Of a DNA stretch of 64,000 nucleotides, positions 56,935-64,000 are shown in pieces. Position numbers and translations under genes: made by a program. The stretch spans positions 372,001-436,000 of the forward strand of contig NW_012236527.1 of assembly GCF_000787575.1 (NCBI RefSeq). The letters are read 5' to 3'. Each line of letters opens with the position of its first letter. Position 1 is the first letter of the stretch. The notes under the pieces were generated by a model. It was not told where the DNA came from and made no database searches. It saw nothing but the letters and a program-made list of their open reading frames with translations. Origin of the DNA: Acytostelium subglobosum LB1. Its lineage: Eukaryota > Evosea > Eumycetozoa > Acytosteliales > Acytosteliaceae.

Positions 56935-59107
56935 TTAGTTGATATGAATGGTAGAGTAGATCCTTCGAACAAAGTGCAGACTGAAGTAATAGGCAACGGA
57001 TCCAGCCATCACACTTAGACAGAGTGAGAACATGAGCGAGTAGCATGAGTAGATGAAGATGGCACTGGCACTGCTGGCACCTCCCCAATTGCAGACTAGG
57101 AACAATGTGATGATGAATAGGTAGAAGCCAGAGAAGCCCATCGTCTCGAATGATCGCCACCACCAATGGTAATTCTCGTATCTTAAGAGTCCTAGCGCGA
57201 TGAAGTGGGACGTGGACAAGCCCACTACAGACAATATACATAACATCGTAAACATTGCCATGGTGTAGTTGGCGTTGTTGTTGATATGCAGTGCTGACCA
57301 GCTGGTCTTTAAAATTCCATTGTAGGTGCTTGCGATCATTGATACAGGTGTTGTTGCCATGGTCAATGTTGTGAACCAACGGTTATAGTACCATGGTGTT
57401 CCACTTGGTATCTCTCGTGGGAATTGATTGGTCTCGGTGTCAACAAACACTGGCATCTTTGATGCGTAATAACTGCCACAGAATGAAAGGGGCACAGACA
57501 TACCGAGCCAAAGTCCAATCAAAGTGAACATTGAGCCAGTCGAGATTGCAGCCGATGAATCGAGACTCTTTAGACATATATCAGAGATAACAAATATGAT
57601 GAATATCACTCCTTGAGGGCATAGTGCCGCCTGGTTGGAAGATGAGTTAGGGCGATGGCGAGGGTTGAGGGTTGGGGTCGAGGGTTGAGGGTTGATCACN
57701 TACCAACAATGCATTCTTCTTGATGTCTCTTCCTTTGAACAACATGTAGTTCCTTGTTGAGAAATAACCAGAGAACATACTGAAACACGGATGCACTTAT
57801 TGTTAGTCAAGTGTTTGAATGAATGAGTCTCATGATGGACTGACTGCCAGCCAAACAGACAGACCGAGTATACATACGATGTGACAGTGAACAGAGCAAT
57901 GATAGCCATTGGTATATAACCATAGTTGACGGGGGAGAAGAATCCAATGGCTCCAAGGAATAGTGATAGGAGTACGACACACATTACTTGAATGCCACAG
58001 CCGATGAGGATTGGTAGTATCATCTGATATTGAAGTGGTGGTGCTCTGAAGACATCACCTCGGATCAACTTCCATCGTGTAGATTCCTCTGTCTCCACAA
58101 CTGCGTTGAATCTGCGCCATAGTCTCCACATGTTGATGCTTCCGCCAATGGCCAAGCCCAACCATGCACCAGTGGACAACGCAGTAATCAAGCTGAGGAT
58201 ATCCTCTAGCCTGTCCTCTGGGGCCTTCCATCGATCACTCCAAGACATGCTCTCGTTCAGTTGATACCTGACACTGTACGTCCATAATACGAATGGGTTG
58301 TCACCAACCAGTGTCCTGTTTGATATTGGCAGACCGGCGCGATCACCAAACGGACATATGTTTGGAGTGTTCGGATTGTACTCTTGGGATTGATATGCCT
58401 TTGATACAGGGTTGACTTCAAAGCCGACAATCTCATAAGTATCATTCTCCATCCTAGTATTAGTAGGTCGATACGTCACAGTGAAGTCAAAGTGATTATA
58501 AAGGTAGTCCTGGTCATCCTTTTTTTTTTGATTGATCGATCATATTAGTGAATGAATGAATGGATGGATGGATGAATGGATCAATGTCACTTACATAGTT
58601 GTTTCCAAGCCTCGTACCAAGGTAATGAGGGTTTGAAAGTGGACGAACTGGAAGGCTGTCAAGGATCATGTTGGCATGGTAACTATTGCGAATGAGGTGA
58701 ATGAATTGGTCGAGCTGAGATTGGTCCAGCCTGTTGTCCTTGCTGCATTGGGCATCAGGCATTGCATTCAATACGGCACACCATACATTCTTGAGGAAGT
58801 TGAACTTGTATAGTGTTCTCTGCATCTCTTCGCCAAGCAACTCTTGTCCAATGTTACGTGGTGGTGGTTGTTTGTATGATGAGTTGTCATTCCTTGGTTG
58901 TGTGTTTGGTTTGCACACTGGCAATGAGTTGAAGAGATATGGAGCTGGTGATTCAATCGATGTTAACTTGTTTATAAACATTGGAATCTCTTGGCCCTCT
59001 GTATACACATGGGGTGTCAATGATGGGATGTAGCCATGGCACATCATCACTGCCATGCAGGATATCAACAATGTCAATGTCAACAACTGATTGATTGGTG
59101 ATGCCAT
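56935..59107 (-). CDS. TM9SF nonaspanin, copy 2
   Basis: Four exons: 58595-59107, 57878-58518, 57704-57779, 56935-57630 (1,926 nt, 641 residues). Exons 2-4 have exactly the lengths of copy 1 (641, 76, 696), and most residues agree. Differences are concentrated in the lumenal domain, with a seven-residue longer exon 1 (CKPNTQPRNDNSSYKQPPPR), and in the linker before helix 1. The acceptor of intron 1 follows a run of A on the sense strand. An N at 57700 lies in the donor region of intron 3 (GTANGT) but outside the coding sequence. Same predicted role as copy 1; two diverged copies may differ in cargo or timing, which is inference. Confidence 0.95.
57644..57697. repeat. G-rich tract in nonaspanin 2 intron
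   Basis: Repeated GGGTTGAGGGTTGGGGTCGA-type units in intron 57631-57703. Same place as the tract of copy 1 but a different unit order, so the tract evolves fast. Confidence 0.75.
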
Positions 59108-59621
59108 TATTAATACTACTATTATAATATTACTATTTGTATTTGTTGAAGTTGAGAATAATGGATATCACTTTGTTTGGACAGCACCGTCACTCAATCA
59201 ACCTCGTCATCAGTCGTCCAAAATCCAAATGAGGGAAACAGAGAGACATCCCATAATTTCAAACTTTGGGACATACCCAAGTGTGTCTCTTTAGATCACT
59301 GTCAAGACTACTACTAGTATATCAATGATGACTGAGTGTATGAATGAGTGAATGAATAAAGAATAAAAGGAGCAGGTGTCAATTCGATCCATGATTGATT
59401 GATTATTGCCTGAATGTTTAGGCAATGAAGGAGATGATGGAGTCTTCATGTTTGTTGAATAGAAGTCCTGGACCCATCATTCAATCAATCATCATATCAA
59501 TCTAAATCATACATTATATCTATATCATTATTATTATGGGAACGAAAGGAAAAAGATAAGATTAATCAGTCATTTCCTCATTCATCATTCAAACAAACAC
59601 ACTTACACACAAATACAAATA
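59108..59621. other. Divergent intergenic region, nonaspanin 2 (-) / PSMG4 (+)
   Basis: About 510 bases. The left 180 bases match the promoter of nonaspanin 1 (CCAAAATCCAAATGAGGGAA, CATCCCATAA). The match ends near 59290, which marks one edge of the duplicated unit. The rest is AT-rich with TTGA runs. Confidence 0.75.
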
Positions 59622-60281
59622 ATGGACTCTTTTGATGATGACGATGATCAGCTGAATCAACAACGACAGAGTAGTGTATTGGATAGTGTCAATATAAGTG
59701 ATCTAAAGGTTGTGGATGATGCTGTGAACAGTAATATATCTGTCAATAAGTTTATAGAGACATATAATGATGAGACTCAGATATACTATATGATCTATAC
59801 ATTCAAGAACACATCAACATCACCTGTATTCATATGGATTGGTGAGAGTGCATCTTCACCATCAATCAATGCATTGCTTGTATCAATGAAGATACCAATG
59901 GTATGTTACAACATGTTGGCATGCTTAGCATACGTCGGATATTAACATCGATCACATCATCAATCAATCATCAGGACAATGTACCAGCTGTATCACACTT
60001 ACTATACAATTCCAGCGATAACAATTCACAATCAATTATAAAGAGAATAGGTATGATTCATGTTAGTTGGGCTCAAACTGTTTATCAAAGGTCTAACACA
60101 TCATTCAATCATTCAATCATTCATTCATTAATTCATCATTGTAGTGATCAAGTATAACACACAAGCATTCCTAAGTTATAACATTGGACAAGATATTATT
60201 GAAAAGAACATCTTTGTTGAGAGGAAGTTGTTTGAACATCTGAAACAACTGTTACCTCAACCAGTAAATACACAGACATAA
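59622..60281 (+). CDS. psmG4: Proteasome assembly chaperone 4-like protein
   Basis: Three exons: 59622-59900, 59975-60050, 60145-60281 (492 nt, 163 residues). After an acidic N-terminus come strands typical of the PAC4/Poc4 fold: ISVNKFIETYNDETQIYYMI, SPVFIWIGE, and in exon 3 AFLSYNIGQDIIEKNIFVE with the ending ERKLFEHLKQLL, which is a hallmark of PSMG4. PAC3-PAC4 dimers guide assembly of the 20S alpha ring. The length and exon phases are consistent. It lies 308 bases upstream of the proteasome beta-3 gene on the same strand. Confidence 0.85.
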
Positions 60282-60589
60282 TAATATAACTACATTATAC
60301 ACTTCATGTACTTGTCCAATGACACCTTGACTCCTATCCATCCATCTTCGACTTCGACTTTGAGTTCTTCTCATTCATCCCCCACCACTCTCTTCATGAT
60401 GTTCAAGTGAACATCAATTTGAATTAATTTCAATTTTTGTTGATTGTGAAGTGTGATGATCATCAAAGTTTAATCATCACTTCTCTCTCTTTATATTTTG
60501 TGAACATACATATACTAAACATACACATACTTACATACATATTGTACAAACCATATATATATATAATATAAACAAAGAAAGAACATAGA
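60282..60589. other. Intergenic between PSMG4 and PSMB3
   Basis: About 308 bases with CTCTCTCTTTATATTTTG and a TATATATATA stretch just before the PSMB3 start. No gene seen; likely PSMB3 promoter. Confidence 0.6.
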
Positions 60590-61447
60590 ATGAGTATAAT
60601 GGAATATAATGGAGGTGCCGTCATTGTTATGACTGGCAAGAATTGTGTAGCGATAGCTTCCGATTTGCGTTATGGTATTCAGCATCAGACCATCTCGAAT
60701 AACTTCCCAAAGGTGTATAGAATCAATGAGAAGTGCTTTGTTGGTATTGCTGGTCTGGTCACCGACGCTCAAACACTCTATCAAAAGTTGATGTTCCGTC
60801 ACAACCTATACAAGCTCAGAGAGGAGCGTGACATGACTCCTCAAGTCCTAACCAATCTGATTGCCAACATGTTGTACGAGAAGAGGTATGTATACATTTG
60901 TAGTTTGTAATCAATGTTTGATTGATTGTGATCATTCTAACAATGCTTCGACACAGATTCGGACCATACTTCACAGAGCCAGTAATTTGTGGATTGGATG
61001 AGAATAACAAGCCATTCATCTCTGGTATGGACTTGATTGGAGCACTCGTTAGCACTGATGACTTCTTGTTGGTGGGCACAATGACACCAGCCATGTACGG
61101 TCTCTGTGAGACATTATATAGAAAGGATATGGTATGTATATTTGATCATCAGGTCATTGATGATGGATGGAATGACACGAATATTAACTAATCATGACCA
61201 TATGTTAACAACTTGGTGTAGAATGAGGAGGAGCTTTTCGAAACGATATCACAGTGCATGCTATCAGCTCTTGAGAGAGACGCTATGAGTGGATGGGGAG
61301 CTGAAGTTACCGTTATGTATGTATATCAATCATATGACGAATGATCATGGAGCCATTATTAACAATACACAAACTCAACAAACCAACCAATAACACAGCA
61401 CACCAGAGAAGGTATTCAGGAGAAGACTGTTGGGTCGTCAAGATTAA
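60590..61447 (+). CDS. psmB3: 20S proteasome subunit beta type-3
   Basis: Four exons: 60590-60885, 60957-61131, 61222-61316, 61399-61447 (615 nt, 204 residues; human PSMB3 has 205). The N-terminus MSIMEYNGGAVIVMTGKNCV lacks a propeptide and catalytic Thr, as expected for the inactive beta-3 subunit. RFGPYFTEPVICGLD, GTMTPAMYGLCETLY and SGWGAEVTV follow, and the last exon gives ITPEKVFRRRLLGRQD. The subunit forms part of the inner beta ring of the 20S core. Confidence 0.96.
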
Positions 61448-61907
61448 TTTCATTACGTTAGCGAGTGGACACATAACATACATGGGCGCACTCTTACATT
61501 TCCATTGACACATAATCATCATCATCATCTTCATCATCATCATCTTCATCACTCCCAACAACCAACCAACCAATCAACCAACCAAACATATACCAAGTCC
61601 CCATTTGTCACACTTTTGTAATTAACAGCAATAAACCTCGTCCTAATCTCCTTCCCTTTATCTCCAATGTGGAGCAAGCCTTCCAACCAGCCAGGTATCT
61701 AGATTGTCAGCTGACACCTTCTCCAATCTTTCAATTCCTTACCACCTGACACAGACATATTCAATGCCATACCCTACCCAACCCTGCACCAACATAGCTG
61801 GCAATTCTTTTACACAGTAATAAACTACACTCATAACTATAGAAAAACAAGTTGGGTACTTGTTATAAGGAAGGAGGCCAAGGGAAAGATAGATAAAGTC
61901 AAATAAC
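61448..61907. other. Intergenic with possible exon relics
   Basis: About 460 bases after PSMB3. A stretch at 61630-61702 with AG and GT edges reads NKPRPNLLPFISNVEQAFQP in one frame, and 61757-61910 is open in another frame (IFNAIPYPTLHQHSWQFF), but I could not join them to each other or to the next ORF in phase. They may be relics of a truncated gene. Confidence 0.4.
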
Positions 61908-62325
61908 GTGATTGATTTACTTTGGATCAACTCTAATATCCTTGAGAATCATTACATCACATGCTCAGAGGGTGGTGCTAGAGTGAAAGGTGATATTGCT
62001 TACAAAGACTTTACATTCTGGAAGTTGGCAGATTGTCACTTATTCACAGTCAGCTTCTTCGGCGAGTTCCCAATGATCTACAAGTTTGAAACAAAGATCT
62101 ATACGACATCCGGTTTACTAAATTCAATCAACTCAATACATCTGTTGTTTGGATGAAGATGGATACTTTGCCAAAGCATCCAACCATCGTACTCCTCAAC
62201 AACTTTGTCTGTCTGGTACACGTGGACTACCAGGTCAGGATAATAACAATACCTCTACAGGTGCACCACCTGGTATTGATGATCCAAGAAGTGATGATGA
62301 TGATGTCATATCATTCCTTAAATAA
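61908..62325 (+). pseudogene. 3' fragment of a gene, PTEN-C2-like segment
   Basis: Two coding blocks join in phase across a short 46-base intron: 61908-62112 and 62159-62325. The first reads ITCSEGGARVKGDIAYKDF, then LFTVSFFGEFPMIYKFETK, a pattern (V-x-GDI ... LF-x-V-x-F-x-x-x-F) like the C2 domain of PTEN/tensin phosphatases. The second is a Thr/Gly/Pro tail with an acidic end (DDPRSDDDDVISFLK) and a proper stop. No phosphatase domain precedes it; the proteasome gene lies directly upstream. I infer a 5'-truncated fragment. The family call is tentative. Confidence 0.4.
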
Positions 62326-62741
62326 ACAATAAATGACAAATCAGAATAAATTATCTTGTAAATTATGATGTTGAATTGATCAAAGAATTTAAATCAATTA
62401 AGTCTGGTTTGTCATATGAATAATGGTTAATGATTCGAGGGTTGGGGAAGTGATGAGTAAGTGGAGGGAGGGAGGGAGGGGGGTGTTGTCGTGGTGACTA
62501 GTCAATATATTGATTGATCACTTATTGAGGGGGAAGAAATTGATTGGTTAGAGGTGGGGTTATGATCAAAGTAGTAGTATCTGATAAATAATATTTTTCC
62601 AATTCAAACAAATCTAATTTAAATATTAATACTATTTATTCAATTATAATCAAATATAAATAGACAATAAATTTGTTCCAATAATATCATCAAATCAATT
62701 CTAATCAATTATCCAATCAATTAATCTATCAATCAATTAAA
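62326..62741. other. Intergenic, upstream of the short Ser-rich gene
   Basis: About 415 AT-rich bases with a GGGAGGGAGGGAGG run near 62464 and a CAATTATCCAATCAATTAATC leader before the ATG. No gene seen. Confidence 0.55.
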
Positions 62742-63058
62742 ATGACTATCATCAGTATGTATAAAATTAATTTCCATCAATTGTTACTTCAATAAACTTA
62801 CCAATATCTCTCTTCTAATCATCAATAGAATCCATGACCTCCCTCTCCTTCAACGCCTCTGCTTTCAGCAATGGTTCAGTGATGGGTTCCTCCTCATCAT
62901 CAAGTGGACAGTCATCCAACAATACCTCTGGTCTCGTCGCCCAAATTGGAAAGGATGCCCAACCAGCACTTGATGGAACAATTGCTTCTGTGAAGGCAAT
63001 TTACAGCACTGTTATCGCCACTGCTGACGGACTTATGAGCAGAACCATCGGAATCTAA
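62742..63058 (+). CDS. Short Ser-rich protein, HssA/UPF0512-like
   Basis: Two exons: 62742-62754 (only MTII plus one base) and 62829-63058; 80 residues. A tiny first exon ending in phase 1 after the opening MTI is the layout I associate with the dictyostelid HssA/2C/7E and UPF0512 small-protein families, as is the start MTIIKSMTSLS followed by a Ser/Asn/Gly-rich stretch. Unlike many members it lacks a Cys-rich tail; the C-terminus is an amphipathic segment (ALDGTIASVKAIYSTVIATA). Such genes are often sporulation- or stalk-related, but that is family knowledge, not evident here. Its first coding exon is too short to be seen by simple ORF search. Confidence 0.7.
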
Positions 63059-63384
63059 ATTTTGATTTATACTTAATAACTAAATTGCTTTATAGTATTA
63101 TTATTATAATCTATAAATCATTTCAACAATTAGGAAAATATATCTTTGTTCCCTTTCTTGATTAGTTCAGTCTATCCTTATAAATACTTTAATTTTTATT
63201 CATAAATGTTATTGATTTGATCAGGAATGGAACTTTAGACTTGAGCCAAAGTAATCTCCAAGTAATTCCAACAATATATATACAATAATAATCGTTGGTG
63301 AGAGTCAAGGTTATTACCTAATAAAAGAAAATCTGCAAAACTAGGAACAAAACCATGGTATTTTTCCTCAAAAATTTCAAAAAA
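63059..63384. other. Intergenic before tRNA-Cys
   Basis: About 325 very AT-rich bases. A 68-codon minus-strand ORF (63235-63441) overlaps the tRNA and is noncoding by that criterion. Nothing else seen. Confidence 0.6.
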
Positions 63385-63455
63385 GGTGCCGTAGCTCAGT
63401 GGTAGAGTAGAGGATTGCAAATCCTTTGGTCGACGGTTCAATCCCGCCCGGTACC
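63385..63455 (+). tRNA. tRNA-Cys (anticodon GCA)
   Basis: The 71-base sequence folds as a standard cloverleaf. The acceptor stem pairs GGTGCCG with CGGTACC (one G-T pair), the D arm is GCTCAGTGGTAGAGT, the anticodon loop TTGCAAA gives GCA, and the T arm carries GGTTCAATCC (B box). There is no intron and CCA is not encoded. A TTTT run just downstream serves as Pol III terminator. It is transferred with cysteine and reads UGC and UGU. Confidence 0.95.
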
Positions 63456-63820
63456 TTGGTTTTGAATTGGAATTGAATATACGAAGTTCCGGTAGATAAT
63501 CCTATTCTCGGCATTTTAATCTTGATAACCATTAGTGAATAAATATTATTTTTTTATTCAATTTTACTTTATCTATTTATAATTGTAAACTATTTCCTTA
63601 TTTTATTTATATATAATTCAAGTTCTCACAACCTATTATTCTCAAACACTTTGTCAAACACATTCATACATATACAGTACAGAGACAGATAGACATAGTT
63701 GGTTAGTTGGTTAGCTAAGCGAGAGGGAGAGAGAAGTGTGATATAGATAGAGAGTGGAGAAAGTGTAACCAGGTTGTTGTTGTTCAGATATTATAAGCAA
63801 CAACTACAACAACAACAACA
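63456..63820. other. Intergenic and long leader of the last gene
   Basis: About 365 bases. AT-rich to 63650, then GAGA/TAGATAG purine-rich sequence and an AACAACAACAACA run directly before the ATG, which looks like a transcribed 5' leader. Confidence 0.6.
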
Positions 63821-64000
63821 ATGTCTTCTCCATTACTATATAGTAATAATATATTCACAAGCACACAACAACATCAACAGTATCATCAACAGTATCAACA
63901 ACACTTGGCATCCTTTCAAATCACTGCATTAGAGTTTGATACAACCGCTACATATCTAGCTGTTGGCTATTCAAATGGCACAATATCAGTAATGAAGCGA
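63821..64000 (+). CDS. WD40-repeat protein, 5' part only
   Basis: The first 60 codons are open to the window edge. After a Gln/His-rich N-terminus, ITALEFDTTATYLAVGYSNG is a typical first blade of a WD40 propeller and resembles the start of PP2A B-type regulatory subunits or similar scaffold proteins. The rest lies outside the window, so the identity is not decided. The ATG follows an AAC-rich leader with no earlier in-frame Met. Confidence 0.7.
   Translation, partial: MSSPLLYSNNIFTSTQQHQQYHQQYQQHLASFQITALEFDTTATYLAVGYSNGTISVMKR

Overview
This window looks like nuclear DNA of a dictyostelid social amoeba. The genes carry short AT-rich introns (about 45-130 nt, GT..AG), homopolymer Asn/Gln/Ser/Asp tracts, and family members typical of the group: a DdCAD-1-like adhesin, family 3 (Grl-type) receptors, copine, sepA, smkA, nonaspanins, and a CTLD/TIG membrane protein. 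Base composition is clearly richer in GC than Dictyostelium discoideum, so a different dictyostelid lineage is likely; I cannot name the species. Exon boundaries below were worked out by hand by matching reading phase across GT/AG sites.

Layout. 0-6 kb: a C-type lectin/TIG/EGF membrane protein, an LRR-like protein and a small tail-anchored protein. 6-17.5 kb: an Hsp20/CS-domain protein, an ABCG half-transporter, a P-loop NTPase fragment, proteasome alpha-1-type subunit (PSMA6), exosome subunit RRP45 and a copine. 17.7-25.2 kb: a class C seven-helix receptor with a predicted beta-helix ectodomain, and an EGF/PSI protein with a TRP/PKD2-like multi-pass domain. 25.2-28.1 kb: the largest gene-poor stretch. 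28-33 kb: an ABCA half-transporter and a tandem pair of DdCAD-1-like genes, the second broken. 33.5-47 kb: SepA-like kinase, Utp3/Sas10, a Lin1/CD2BP2 GYF protein, a short-chain dehydrogenase and a Set1-like methyltransferase with an RRM and an RS-rich region. 47.7-52.5 kb: SMEK (PP4 regulatory subunit 3) and a secreted CAP-domain protein. 52.6-59.3 kb: a Ser/Asp-rich protein and two tandem TM9SF (nonaspanin) genes that show a segmental duplication. 59.6-64 kb: proteasome chaperone 4 (PSMG4), proteasome beta-3 (PSMB3), a gene fragment, a short Ser-rich protein, tRNA-Cys(GCA), and the start of a WD40-type gene.

The genes are mostly core eukaryotic functions with cell-surface and developmental genes between them. 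Three proteasome-related genes lie here, two of them adjacent (PSMG4 and PSMB3).

The most unusual signals are not genes. A 13-bp imperfect palindrome, sense-strand consensus TGGAAYNATTCCA, occurs eight times, all inside introns and always with the same sense orientation. Intronic CAAT-type tetranucleotide runs also follow the sense strand in most genes. Telomere-like G-rich tracts sit inside several introns. Three genes need a one-base frame change or a cryptic intron, and two Ns are present, so some breaks may be assembly errors.
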